A stretch of DNA of 64,000 bases from Phallus indusiatus (GCA_027605045.1 JAQFWX010000168.1:1-64000); one strand, 5' to 3'; counted from the stretch's first letter, positions 9,516 through 22,700 are shown. Numbers and translations are program-made. Notes: a model not told the origin generated them from the letters alone.

Positions 9516-9685
9516 CCGGAGAGGTAGAGTCACCCGAGCGATCAAATTTCAATAGACTGGAGCGATCAAAATGATGAACACTGGTACTGAATGGGCCAGG
9601 GACGGAACTGAATTGATCAGCCCACTTAAGCGGAGACTCTCCGCTTGCAATCTTGGAGGGTCCAAGATTCGATTCATTAGAGTAG
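9516..9685 (+). repeat. Twin-hairpin element E, copy 2
   Basis: Hairpin 1 at 9628-9646 (AAGCGGAG / CTCCGCTT). Hairpin 2 at 9649-9669 with arms AATCTTGGA and TCCAAGATT around GGG. Ends CATTAGAGTAG at 9685. Confidence 0.92.
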
Positions 9686-9794
9686 AATAATAATAGTAGT
9701 TTATTTTTCGACACACTACAACTCATTTTGGGCGCTTAATGGGCGCTTATTTAATTTAACAAGTGTTCACCAGAGCGAATGTCATCCAGTGTAG

Positions 9795-10765
9795 TATTTT
9801 TGATTGTGGGATGCATTATTTTGATTACTGAGTGTGTTATTTAATAATAAAGTGTGTTATTTTGATTGCAGGGTGTGTTATTTTAAGCATACAGTGCATT
9901 ATTTTAAGTGCAGAGTGCATTATTTTGAGTGCAGAGACAATTATTTCATCACTGAGTGTGTAATTTTGATTCCAAAGTATATTATTTTAACTGGGAATTG
10001 CATTATTTTTGAGTGTGGAGTGTGTTATTTGATTGTAGAGTGCGTTATTTTGATTGCAGAGTGTGTTATTTTAACTGTAGAGTGTGTTATTTGATTGTGA
10101 AGTGCATTATTTTAACCGCAGAGTGCGTTATTTTAACTGTAGAGTGCGTTATTTGGACTGCAGTGTGTGTTATTTGGACTGCAGAGTGCATTATTTTAAC
10201 TACAGAGTGTGTTATTTGATTGTGGAGTGCATTATTTGGACTACAGAGTGCATTATTTTAACCGCAGAGTGCATTATTTTAACTGCAGAGTGCGTTATTT
10301 TAACCGCAGAGTGTGTTATTTTAACCGCAGAGTGCGTTATTTTGACTGCAGAGTGTTTTATTTCGATTGCGAAGTGCATTATTTGATTGCAGAGTACATT
10401 ATTTTAACTGCAGAGTGCATTATTTTAACTGGAGAGTGTGTTATTTGATTGTAGAGTGCATTATTTTAACTGCAGAGTGCGTTATTTGGACTACAGAGTG
10501 TGTTATTTGGACTACAGAGTGTGTGATTTTAACCGCAGAGTGCGTTATTTTAACCGCAGAGTGCGTTATTTTAACCACAGAGTGCATTATTTTGACTGCA
10601 GAGTGTTTTATTGCGGAGTACATTATTTTAACTGCAGAGTGCATTATTTTAACTGCAGAGTGCGTTATTTTAACTGGAGAGTGCATTATCTTGATTGTGG
10701 AGTGTGTTATTTGGATTGTGGAGTGCATTATTTTAATTACAGAGTGTATTATTTACATTTATAAT
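9795..10765 (+). repeat. 21-bp AT-rich minisatellite
   Basis: About 45 tandem units near CAGAGTGCATTATTTTAACTG, with some 19-20-bp units. Because 21 is a multiple of three and the unit lacks stops in several frames, frames of about 100-140 codons are open on the plus strand and one of 95 on the minus strand. None starts or ends like a gene. Flanked left by block E and right by the second X array. Confidence 0.93.
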
Positions 10766-10855
10766 GTATACTATTACTAAAAAAGGTAAGGATTCGTAAT
10801 TAGCGTGGGAAAAAAACGCACTGTGCATTATCTTCTGTATATCTGCAGCGGTTTT

Positions 10856-11330
10856 TTATCCCTTCGCCAATCAAACTCGCACCGGGGTTTCTGTCCCTTC
10901 CCAATTCCACTCACACCTGCTTTCTGTCCCTCCCCCAATTCCACTAGCACCGGGACTTTGTCCCTTCCCCAATTCCACTCACTCCCAGTTTCCATCCCTC
11001 CCCCAATTCAACTCACTCCTCAGTTTCATCCCTCCACCAATTCAACTCACACCCGCTTTTCATCTCTTCTCCAATTCCACTCACACTCAAGTTTTGACCT
11101 TCCCCCAATTCAACCCACACTCCAATTTTGTCCCTCCACCAATCAAACTCACACCCCAATTTCATCCCCAACCCAATTCAACTCACACCCCAGTTTCATT
11201 CCTGATCCAATTCCAACCCATATCCAATTCCAACCCATATCCCCTTTTTGTCCACTCCCAATTCATTCCAAACTCACTCCCCATTTTCCAACCAACATCC
11301 ACTTTTCATCTTCCACCAATTCCAAACTCC
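10856..11330 (+). repeat. Subtelomeric degenerate tandem array, copy 2
   Basis: Same roughly 33-bp CCAATTCCACTCACACC family as 287-760, in the same orientation, at the left end of segmental duplication copy 2. Confidence 0.85.
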
Positions 11331-12439
11331 AACCATCATCCCATTCCAACCACCCAAACACTCAAAATACAGTCCACCATCAAAATACAACTCCACATCA
11401 ATCAAATCAACACAAATCCATCTAACCATTACCGTCCCCACTGCCCTTCTACAATCACACCAGATTCAACTAAAGTATCAGTTCACCACAAACTTAACAG
11501 TACCAGATATCAACACCCGAGTCCAAGATTCATTGAACCATGGCACTGAGCATATACTCACCCCAAAACAAAAAATTCCCCAACTCAAGTTCCACACTCA
11601 GTCCCAGTTACAAGTTCAAAGTACAACCAAATTACAAGTACAAATATAACATCCACTCAATCAAATACATATACTCCCATATCATCACTGAGAATCATCA
11701 TAAAATACAAACCTGAAATACAGAGATCAACATCAAAATATAAGTCCAAACAGAGTCCCAGATCAAAATACAAGTTCGGAACCCTTCATCTCCCCATCCC
11801 CTTTTCATTTCACCATCATTTATCATTCCCAGCAACATCCTTCCCCATAACACTTATTCAAACAAGAGCTGTACTATCATCACACAACAAATCTTTTCCC
11901 TCCCATATCAATCAGATCAAAACAGAGATCTCTCTATATCTCAAATTACAGCTCAATCTCAATCCAAACAAACAAACTCTGCATTTTCCAGCCAAAAGTG
12001 CATAAGGATTACCATCCCTACTACCCTCCTCCTGCTTTCATCCATCCGCCAGTTTCAACTCCCATTATTTCATCTCAACCTCCTCACATCAAACAGTCCA
12101 AACACAGTATCTCATTCTCCAACAATTCCCAGTCACAGCTTTGTCCCAACCAGCCAAACAAGGTCTCATTACTCCTCCTGTCTCTCCTTATCAACACCCA
12201 GTCATCATCAATCCATCATATATCAAATCCCATCACCTCACTTCCACTCTATCATAAAAAAAAGTAATTGTTACAAGTACAACATTGTCTCAATCAAATA
12301 CTGAATCCAGTCTCAGATCCCCAAGTGACCTACACGTCCTTCTACAGGGAAAACAAGAAGTCCAGAAATACTAGAACCATAGATCCGTAAATCAAAACGT
12401 AAAAACACGTCAAGTGAAAACCAGCAGAGAACTAGAAGT
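11331..12439. other. Gene-free part of segmental duplication copy 2
   Basis: AC-rich DNA without a usable frame. It matches copy 1 at 11330-11470 versus 720-880 and at 12265-12439 versus 1010-1184. The stretch between is longer here than in copy 1, so one copy has gained or lost sequence. Confidence 0.7.
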
Positions 12440-13990
12440 CAGAGTTTGCGTAAAACAGTTCTATCCACCTCAATTCTCTTTCAATCTTCTCCAAACAAAA
12501 AACGTACTAAATAAAATAATTTTCTCCACAATCTGTATTAGAAGTACGTGAAGATCTGATCAGGCAAATCTTCCTATTACCACCATTTCATATACAATTG
12601 GAAATAACTAAAGTTTGCGTAAAATAGATCTACGCAGCTCAATTCTCCTTTAATCTCCTTTGAAAAAAAAACGTACTCCATCATTTAATATTCCTCACAA
12701 ACTATATTAAGAGTATGTAACTGTTTCATCACATCAATCTCCTTATTACCACAGTGTGATTCTAGAGTGCAATGGATATATAGAGACCGATTCTGCTTCG
12801 AATCATACCAAAAAAAAACGTACTAGATTGTTTATTTATATCTACAGGCAAAAGTACCCAAGCATTACCATTCCCATCCCACTCATCCTGTCTTTGTCCA
12901 TCCACCAGTTCCGACTCTCATTATTCCATCTCAACCTTCTCAGATTAAACAGCCCGAACAACCCATGCCATCATCACCGGTTGTTGCACAAGCTCAAGCA
13001 CCAGTCGCAGCTTTATCACAAGCAGCCAAATAATACCAAATCACTTATCACATGGTATATACTCACCCATAATAAAAAATACCCCAATACCAGTTAGTAT
13101 GTCACTGGAAAGTCACTTATAAAGTTAAAATTCATACAATCAACACCTTTTACGGGAGCGGTAAAATCAAAACATTAGAATAAAACAAAGTACCAGGTGT
13201 ATCAAAGCTAGAGTCCCATCGCACCCATAACAGAAGACTGAAATCGAAATACAAGTTCCAGTTCCAGTTATTCAATCCAGAAGTAAATATTATCGACTCA
13301 AATATTTCAAGAGTCCCACCTTATAGATCCATCATACATATACTTACCCGTAATACCCAACCGACATAACAATACAAGTTAAAAATTACCAAATCCAAAG
13401 ACTCGGAACTCGTAGCAATATATATTCAGAGTCTGCATTGCAATTCAAGTTATGTCCAGCTCACATTCATTTATCACATAGCATATACTTACCCGTAACC
13501 CCCGACTCGAGTTACTTCAAAACTCGCCGTTAACAAAGATCCCAAATATTTCTACTCAGAGTTTGCGTAAAACAGTTCTACACAGCTCAATTCTCATTCA
13601 ACCCTCTCCAAATAAAAAACGTACTGAATAAAATAACGTTCTCCACAAACCGTATTAGAAGTACGTGAATATCCAATCAAACAAATCTCCCTAACCGCAT
13701 AGTTTCATACAGAATCAGAAATAACTAAAGTTTGCGTAAAACAAATCTATCCAGCTCAATTCTCCTTCAAACCTCTCCAAATAAAAAACGTACTAAATAA
13801 AATAATTTTCTCCACAATCCATATTAGAAGTACGTAAATATCTGATCAGGCAAATCTTTCTATTACCTGTGTTTCATACACAATCAAAAATAACTAAAGT
13901 TTGCGTAAAACAGTTCTACACAGCTCAATTCTCCTTCTAACTCCTTCAAAAAAAAAATGTACTTGATCATTTAATATTCCTCACAAACTT
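12440..13990 (+). repeat. GTTTGCGTAAAAC repeats and LTR empty site, cluster 4
   Basis: Cores occur near 12446, 12614, 13560, 13729 and 13898. Between them, 12845-13470 is the paralogue of 1720-2720. At 12973-12977 the single ATCAC is the pre-insertion site of the LTR at 1861-2256. No coding frame is supported. Confidence 0.83.
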
Positions 13991-15194
13991 CACATTTTAC
14001 AAGTCCTGAATAAGAACATCAAAATAAAATATCTCAAGAAACTGCCACTCAAAGTTAAGACAAGAGTCACAAGCATATAAATAACTTGCCAATCAACCTT
14101 GAATTTATTTTGCGAGATTGAATGCAAAATTGAAAACACACAAGGAAAACACAATACTGCAGAAAAATAAAGAGTGAAATCAATTTACAAATCTCGCAAA
14201 ATAAAAACACACAGTCAGATAAATTTATTTCACACAAAAAACAATTAATTTTTTTTGAGTCTGCTACAGCTAAATACATTGTCATTTATACTACGAGAGT
14301 GAACTAGCTAAGAAAATCAGTCTTGCGGGACTTATAGATAACAGTGGTGGTGGTGACAGAAGTGAGACAAAAGGGAGATGGGGTGAGGGAAATGAGGCGA
14401 GGGAAAATGGGGCGAGGGAAGTGGGGTGGATCCAACACAAGTTCTAAAAACATCAGCGGAATAAATAAAATAACCAGCATGCTTACCAGGTCAGCCTGAG
14501 ACCTTCACAACACTCCGCTGACATTCCGGCAACATCCTCCAGTCACCGGTCTCAAGCCGTCTCCCCTCCAAAAATAACTCCGGAATCCAACGAGGTGGTG
14601 TGTTGCAAGAAAGCCAGCAGCAGAGTACTATGGAGGAGATATGTCGCAGGTGCCTTCAGATAGAGCTCCCTAGCATCTCTTCCAAGTTACTCCCCTACCA
14701 ACAACTTGCACCAGTCACCAGCAACCAGTTTCCGAAGCCTCACCTAGTCCAACCTAGCCCCAGCCCCGGTCCTAGTCCATCCAGTCCAACCCAAGCCCAA
14801 TTCCATCCCAACCTCGCCAGAAATAGACTAAAATCCCTGTAGATAGAGTTAGAATAGTGGATGGAATAAAAAAGATATAAAAAGAACCTGGATTGGCTTC
14901 AAAGAAGCCCTGGATAGGTGGATGGAGTGATGGGGAAGCAGGACAAGTGCGAAGCTTTTTTTTGATTATGTAATCAGTCTCATCCAAACTCCAGCAGAGC
15001 CATCCATCACCTTCCTGACTCTTTTTTTATAATTTTATTTGACTAAAAATACTCTGTAAATATCTGGAAAACATTCCAATAATAATAATTCATACTTTAT
15101 TTGCTAGTTTTCGAGGATCCATCCCTCTCACACCCAGTCCAGATTCCCGGGTCTGCTTATATAACAGTTTACCTCGTCTCAAAATCAAGAACAG
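13991..15194. other. Unassigned sequence without supported gene
   Basis: Contains an AT-rich stretch (13990-14300), a GT- and GA-rich stretch (14330-14430) and a more balanced stretch (14480-15000). The latter includes an 80-codon frame at 14600-14842 rich in Pro, Ser and Gln. No splice-supported extension or recognisable motif was found, so it is left uncalled. Confidence 0.5.
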
Positions 15195-15500
15195 TAAAAG
15201 TTTGCGTAAAACAGATCTACAGAGCTCAATTCTGCTCCAAATTGTATCAAAAAAAAAACGTACTAAATCAAATTTTAATATCTACAAACGGTACTAAATG
15301 TTCATGAGCGCTTAATCAGGTAGAAGACGCGGTATAGCATAAATTCATACAGTGTCATCCAAACTGCACTTGATCCATCCATCAAAATTACCCTTAATTT
15401 CCTCGGGGAAAAATTATTAAAAATAACTAATAAATATAACAAATAACACTACAAATTTTTATACTATATTTGTACAAGAGTTCTCACAGTACAAAGTACT
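15195..15500 (+). repeat. GTTTGCGTAAAAC repeat and AT-rich tail, cluster 5
   Basis: One core near 15200 with a CGTACTAAATC tail, then the AT-rich sequence shared with 3901-4209. Confidence 0.8.
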
Positions 15501-15534
15501 GTCTCCTCGAAATCAGTCTCTCCTCAAATAACCG

Positions 15535-15660
15535 AGAGTGTACTGTGGGAGAGTATCCAAGAATGGAAAAAGTACTCTGAACTGTGGGAGAGTACTTGTC
15601 CGAGAATGGAAAAAGTACTTTGAACTGTGGGAAAAGTACTCACTAGTACTCCAGTACACC
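15535..15660 (+). repeat. Short tandem repeat, about 60-bp unit
   Basis: About two and a half units containing GAACTGTGGGAGAGTACT and GAATGGAAAAAGTACT. Not seen elsewhere in the window. Confidence 0.8.
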
Positions 15661-15894
15661 CGAGTGAACTGTTCTCAAAAAGGAAGTGTCCTCGCTTAAC
15701 AGAGTGTCATCCAAAGTCCACCTCGTCCATCCATCACTTGCAGACTTATTTTGGTGGGGGTAAAGTGATTAAAAATAGCTAATATATTCCCTAATATAGA
15801 ATACACTTTAAAATAATAAATTTATATACAAGTTCTCGGAGTACAGAGGGTGTAGTACCAGAGAAGGCTTCAGACTAGGCAGCCCACAAGGGCC

Positions 15895-15964
15895 CACCTC
15901 GCTAACCGAAGTACTTTCCCAGGATTCAACTTTATAGGGTATAAGAGGATTATAATCATAGTAT
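15895..15964 (+). repeat. 70-bp repeat G, copy 2
   Basis: Matches 6538-6607 over about 70 bp and ends at AATCATAGTA, directly against the broken 5' end of the BAH/PHD-like fragment. Confidence 0.85.
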
Positions 15965-16624
15965 CATGAAGACGTTATAGAACGATCCGCAATCGACGGT
16001 AAATAAATAATATTTTGAGAATACACTTAACTATTCCTGAACATTTTCATAGGCAAGGCTAGGAAAATCCATACTTTGGATGATACGGTCAATCAGGAAT
16101 ACATTCCTGACAATAGTCTTTACACACGCTTTCGACTATTTTTTACAGAATGTGAACGTCGAAAAACTCTCGCCGTCAAGGTATATTTATTTATTTATAT
16201 TTCAACTCCCTCTCATTCTTTATAGGGTCCTATTCCTTCATGCATGTCTGAATGTATGGAGCATTATCATCCCGACAAGGACGTACAACGTTTTTGTCGT
16301 TTTTGTAAAAGGTGGTTTCATATTCAGTGTCTTCAGGAGAGTGCTGAAGAAGTAGATGATATTGATGAAACACTGGAGAATACCAAAAAAGATCTACAAG
16401 GATCTAATGCTCTTAAGGAGCAAGCGTTACTGCCTATTGCACGTGGCAGTGATCTACGTGAGGGCATTGCGGGATATGTGAAGCATATCCATAATGCTTT
16501 TCTCAATGCTCAGACAGGCAAAGAAAAGCTTCCAAAGCTTCTGAGTGCTAAGGATATCAATACATATGACTGGCATCATACGCACATGTATAAATGTCCC
16601 CGATGTGAAAATGGATTTTTGTAA
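15965..16624 (+). pseudogene. 5'-truncated BAH/PHD-like gene fragment
   Basis: Three exons join in frame: 15965-15998, 16053-16180 and 16226-16624, with GTAAATAA...CATAG and GTATATTT...TATAG introns. The product starts in mid-protein (HEDVIERSAIDG...) and ends at TAA. Exon 2 encodes a BAH-like stretch (YIPDNSLYTRFRLFF). Exon 3 opens with a PHD-like cysteine cluster, CMSECMEHYHPD then FCRFCKRWFHIQCL, and ends CPRCENGFL. There is no in-frame start codon and an in-frame stop lies just upstream in repeat G, so the 5' end has been replaced. The remaining exons are undamaged, so the truncation may be recent. Chromatin-reader type is known for such domains; function here is inference. A start inside exon 3 (16244) would give a 126-aa protein, which is possible but would lose the BAH part. 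Confidence 0.65.
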
Positions 16625-17734
16625 TAATATCATAATATAAAATACCATTGATAAACTCAGTTAAAATAATGAATAAAACTGTTTTAAACAATACAATTTA
16701 TCTTAACTCAAATACGTCTTGAGTGAAAATTATCATCTCCTCCTCCCCACATAGTGCAACTTGTTCTGCCTGTATCTCCAGAACCGGCCCGCCAAATCCT
16801 TAGATTTTTTGCACCAAAACCCTCTTATATATGTAGAATATGTGTGCCAAATTTCAGGAGGATTGGACTATCCTATGGTTGGTGTGCTTTGGTATACTAT
16901 ATGTCTTTTGCCCCTATAATAATTTTCTCCACAATCCATATTAGAACTACGTAAATATCTGATCAGTCAAATCTTCCTGTTACCACCATTTCATACATAA
17001 TCCGAAATAACTAAACTTTGCGTAAAACAGTTCTACACAGCTCAATTCTCCTTCAATCTCCTTCAGAAAAAAAACGTACCAGATCATTTATTTATATCCA
17101 CAAATAACATTAAGCATTCAAAGTCACTTGAGTAGACGGAGGTTGCAGTATACCATAACTTGATACACTGTCATTGCTTAATCCGTCTGTTCAAATTACC
17201 CCAAGTAGAGTAGAACACGCTTGACTCTACAAGTCAGACAAAGCGTTGTTACGGCCCAAGGTCTATAAGAATACAAGATCCACAGTCCGATATCTCCTGC
17301 ATTCTCATTCAAACAGGACGGTTATATCCTCTCTTTGATTGCGTGTCTCGACTTCTCATCATCTGTCTTATTCTTCCAACTTTCGCTACAATTTCTACAA
17401 CTGTTTCAACACTCAGTCCCACCATTTACACTTATCACATAGCATATACTCACCCGTAACAAAAATACCGCAACTCCAGTTACCCTGAAACTCACCGTTA
17501 ACAAGCATTTACAAGTGTGAGTAACAGATCAAGACTGACACCGAGTTACAAGTTCAAAATACAAGTATGAGTATAAGATCGAGACACAAATACAAGATCG
17601 AAATATGGTATCGAGATCAAGGGCACTAATTCAAGAATGTCAGTCAGTAGTTTTCAATTCAAAACAGAATTCAGATCTCCAGAAGTGAAATACTTCAAAC
17701 TTTCTACCTTATACAATCCTCAAATCCAAGTGCG
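16625..17734. other. Repeat-rich DNA without supported gene
   Basis: Contains a GTTTGCGTAAAAC-type copy around 16920-17120 and otherwise unassigned sequence. The stretch at 16750-16915 looks less AT-rich but has no splice-supported frame. Confidence 0.6.
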
Positions 17735-19060
17735 TAAAACAGTTCTATCCACCTCAATTCTCATTCAATCCTCTCCAAATAAAAAACGTACTAGATAAAA
17801 TAATCTTCTCCACAAACCATATTAGAAGTACGTGAATATCCAATCACACAAATCTCCCTATCATCCAAAATCAGAAATAACTAAAGTTTGCGTAAAACAA
17901 ATCTACACAGCTCAATTCTCCTTCAAACTCCTTCAAAAAAAAAACGTACTCGATCATTTAATATTCCTCACAAAATATATTAAGACTACGAAGCATGATT
18001 CATAGCATATACTTGCAATTCATAACAAGACGAGACAACTCGGTTACTGAAAACAAGACTTGAAATATTTACAGAAACCACTTACACCGTAACTTCATCC
18101 CATCTTGCCCACCTTACTCACATTTATAGCTGCACTATGTTTTTCCTCAGAGAGATCAATCAAATCAACAGTGAAATTTCAAGACAAAAGTACACAACTG
18201 TTACACCTCGGTCATACCTTTGTCACACAACTAGCAAAACAATATTCAAGTACTCCTTCTGCCTATCCTCATCCAGAAGGAGTCGTCATGAATCCATCTT
18301 GTAAAAGATCGAGGCTGAATCCCAAGAATAAAACCCTCATAATTATTACAAGTACAAGAATGAAAACAAGAAGCCCGGAAATACTAGATGCTAAATCAGG
18401 ACATGAGAAAGTGTCAAGTGAAAATGACTTCATATTTCAAAGTGTTCATTGCAGTTGCATGTATAACACAAGTTCTAAATCATAATTAATAAATAAAACA
18501 CCTGACCAACATATCTCAATTACCAGATCGAGTGAATTACGGTTTCAAGTCAAACAATTCGAGTCCGAAACGCAAGCAAGTTCGCACTACAAGACTGAAA
18601 TCGCAAGTGACTATATTTCAAGCACAAGTTCAAGTTTGAGATAAGAGATAGCAACCTAGCTACCGAAATTGAATTCAAGACTCCTATACTCTTGCAGCAT
18701 CTCATTAGTCCAATCTTCCTATTACTCAGAAATAACTAAAGTTTGTGTAAAACAGTTCTATCCACCTTGATTCTGCTTCAAACTTCTCCAAACAAAAGAC
18801 GTCCTAAATGAAATACTTTTCTCCACAAACCGTATTAGAAGTGCGTGAATATTCAATCAGACAAATCTCCCTATCATACAAAATCAGAAATATCTAAAGT
18901 TTGCGTAAAATAGATCTACACAACTCAATTCCGCTTCGAATCATACCAAACAAAAAACGTACTAGATCCTTTATTTATATCTACAAATAATATTAAGCAT
19001 TCAAAGTCACTTGAGTAGACAGAGGTTGCGATATAGCATAACTTGATACACCATCATCAC
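17735..19060 (+). repeat. GTTTGCGTAAAAC repeats, clusters 6 and 7
   Basis: Degenerate cores near 17730, 17886, 18738 and 18898, with the usual CAAATAAAAAACGTACTA-type tails. A 126-codon open frame at 18105-18485 lies between cores. It has no introns, motif or conserved copy and is not called. Confidence 0.75.
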
Positions 19061-19734
19061 TTGATCCGTCTGTTCAAATTACTCTTATTTCGAAATCAAA
19101 AACCCGAGTAGTCAGTGTGTTCTCATTCCTCTATCAACTGTCATTCGAATAGGACTGTTATATCCTCTCTTTTATTATACCTCTCGACTTTTCATTATCT
19201 GGCATTTTTTTCCAACTTTCACCGCAATCTCCCGTATTTCTAGATTTGTTTCAAACACCCCGTCTCACCATTTACACTTATAACATAGCATATACTCACC
19301 CATACTAAAAATGCTGCAACTCACCATTAACAAGCATTTGCAAATATTTCCAATCAGAATAAACTTGCCAAGTGTGAGCAACAAGATCGAGACTGAGACC
19401 GAGTTACAAGTTTGAAATACAAGTACGAGTTCAATTTACGAGTACGATTATAAGATCGAGACACAAATACAAGATTGAATCAATCAAATACATATACTCA
19501 TACAAGACTGGTGAAATACAAGATTGGAATAACATACAAGAACGAGCTATGACAGATCGAGGTCTCTGCCATAATATATATAAGCGTGAAATTTCTTCAT
19601 ATAGCATATACTCACTCGTCATAAGACTGCCTAAGATATTAATAATGACAGTATGCATGCGTTACTCAAAGTTAAAAAAGAACTAAAAAACCCCAAGTTC
19701 ATGAAAACGCAAAACAATTGATATATACTTTTAA
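19061..19734. other. AT-rich DNA downstream of the helicase gene
   Basis: No coding signal. It includes a recurring CATAGCATATACTCACCC phrase near 19285 (cf. 17435). This is the 3' flank of the minus-strand helicase. Confidence 0.6.
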
Positions 19735-22700
19735 CTAATTACCGTTCCGCCCGTATGCATTTAGCAATGCGCTACGACGCGTCGGTATCCACAGCAATAC
19801 AAAAAAGTAGTTTCTAATACGTCCCAACTCTGTGCTAGGCTCAAAGCACCACTTGAAATATTTCAACCACTCTCCCTCCTCCTTGATCCGCTTCCCTTCT
19901 TCGTCCCGAGGATAAAAGAATTTAACTAACGCTTCTCTGATATCCTTGATATGCCAACTCGCCCACATCACCGCTCGAAAAACATGAGCAAGCTCGCATC
20001 CGTCATTACCTTGATTGTCCGAATGCTTGAAACGTACGAATTCCGGATTCTTCGACGGTATGTAGCATTTATAACATAGCCACTCCCGTGTCCGATCCTT
20101 GGCCTTTGGTACTAACACACCTTTGAAAGCCCGTAACATACGATGACGTTCCTCCCTTTGACACCCGATCGTCGTATGCCCGAATTCCAGTGAGTTATCC
20201 GTCAACCAACAAACGATACAAACATTTTTTAACTTATCCAAAACAAATGTCACCGCTTGTTCGTTTATTCTAACTTTCTCCTCAACATCCTTCGTTTGCT
20301 GAGTTTGCATTGCGGTGGCTACGCTTGCTGATGGAAAGCTAAATGGCAGCGCGCTCGCACGAATGAATGAAGATGTATACATCCCGCTAGAGCTGGCTAC
20401 ACTCTGTTGAGAAGGTGCGGGTGAATGTTGGCGAGAAGGTACTGCTGAACATTGTTGAGACGCTGCAGCAGAATGTTGTTGAGATGCTGCAGCGGAATGG
20501 GAATGTCCTGTTGAACGAATGACAGACGACGCTGCTGAACTTGCAGTCTTCACCGAAGAAGATTTTCCTGATGGGACGTATGTCGACGGTAATGATGTTT
20601 GAGAAGGCTGATACTCGGATGTTTCTTTGATAGACGAAAAAGAAAAGTCGGAAGAAAAAAGGGAGTGCAAGGATAACGTCCCCGGCATACTGTTACGAGG
20701 TGGTGTATCCGGTGCGAGCACTTTTGGAGAGCTCGATCGCGCATGAATTGACGGTTCTGTCCTAGCACGTACAGACCGTCCCGAAGGTACCGGCTCTCCC
20801 AACATGTCCTCCAGACTTCGTTTATTCCTGTTAATATATTAGTATCTGAAATATGCTCCATAAAGCTTTATTTGACATACCTTACAACCGCTTGTTCATT
20901 CTCTATTACAGCGGGTTCCACATCTATATACCCAAAGTCACATTCCTCCTCTTCCATTCTTACAGCCTCCGCATTATCCTGAGCCTCCGTAGAAACTCTG
21001 TAAAACCATCTCAGAAATATCCTGAAAATGAGAGCGAAACAAACTTACTCGTCACTCAGATCTCGAGGTCCTTCATACCGACATCCTTCTCTTTCCAACC
21101 CCTCCTGACAGACATCGCAAAGGATATGTCCCGATAGACACGAAGTGATCGTCCCCTCCATGAATGCTGTCAAAGAAAGTTTTCGGCACACCGTCTTATC
21201 GAAAATCATCGAGTTCAGGGCTTTGACACCCAGCAGGTCTTCTCCAACCGGAGTGCGTTGTTGTCCGACATCGACAATCATGTGGCAGAATGCCATTGCC
21301 ACATCCTTGCTTCGTCCCATTCGACCCAGAGCTTGAACCAGAGCCGTCATGTCGAACATCGGTCCTACAAATAATATTCCGACTATATTCGGAAAGTCAA
21401 CTCCAACGGTGAGAGCTGTTGTCGCGACCAAAAGATGGTTGTTGCCTTGTCGAAGCTGGTGAAAACGTTTGACCTTGGTCTCCACATCCAAAGAACCATG
21501 GTAGGGATCCACATCCACCGCTGCGGCAATTTCTTCACACTCTGCCGTAGTCCGACAAATGACCATGGCCGACTGCTTTCGCTGGCGAAGAATGGGCAAC
21601 CATTCTCGTGCCTTCTTAATTGCTGCCTCCATACGTTCTTCGCAATTCTTCTTTACGTCCACCGAAATCCGAAGCTTGGAATACTTGTTAATGCGACGTG
21701 TGACTTGTATATGCGAGACGTTGAGAGCTTTCTTGAATTCAGGAACCAGATGTGGAGGTAGTGTTGCCGTCGTGCATAATATAGGTTGTCCGAGTCCGTA
21801 CAGGTCCCTGAGAAAAGGTAGACCTGTCCTATAATGTCCCGCAGCTAGCACCAGATGGCACTCGTCCAATACGATGGTTGCCAACAAATCCTGAGCGATG
21901 AGACTCCGTGCGTATCCATGAAAGTCGTCCGTAATCGCATGTTCCACAGAGACAAACACCACTCCGTGATCCTTACAGCATTCGCCCTTTGAAGGTGGCC
22001 AACGGCTGCAAGAGATACCCATGGACCGACACCGCTCTTCCAAGTCTACCTTCAATGCGACAAAAGGAGTGACGACGATAACGACCTTGTCAAGCCAGCA
22101 CGTCTGAGCCGGAAGCATCCAGAGCAGGCTCTTACCTTCCCCGGTAGGAAGAATCACCAGCTGATGCTCCTTATGTTCCATCACCCGTGCTAGAGCCAAA
22201 GCTTGCTCGTCAGATCGGAATTGCGTGTGTGTGGGTTGCCATTTACGTAGGCTGGCAAGGAGGCTTGCTGACGGAAAATGCTCGTAGGAGGGGATCGAGG
22301 CCGTGTCGTCCTTTATAGCTTTGACGATAGCGTTTGCAGCCGTGGCAATCGTGTCTTGTAATGCGCATGCTAGCCACTTCTTCATGTCCGCCAATGACAT
22401 CTTGAAACCGTCCTTGACATCGTTGAACTCGTGCTGGAGAGCTACCAGCAATGCCCTGTGATCGATGTTCGTTTCAGCATTTGATGTTGAAGCAGCCTCT
22501 GTATCAGATCGAGGTCGTCCGACCTTCCAAAACTCGTGTACGCCCCGACTATACTGTAATAACACAATTAGAATAAACCCGCATATATGTACAATCCACT
22601 TACCATACGTATCGCCCGTACTTTGTCAGTCGGAATACATCCCATTTCACTCTTCTGAATTCCATAATGCGCTCGTCGTGTTTGCGAGCTGTGATTCGCC

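Noticed and set aside
10367..10780. 137-codon open frame and its overlapping frames
   Set aside because: Artefact of a stop-free 21-bp tandem unit; frames are open on both strands.
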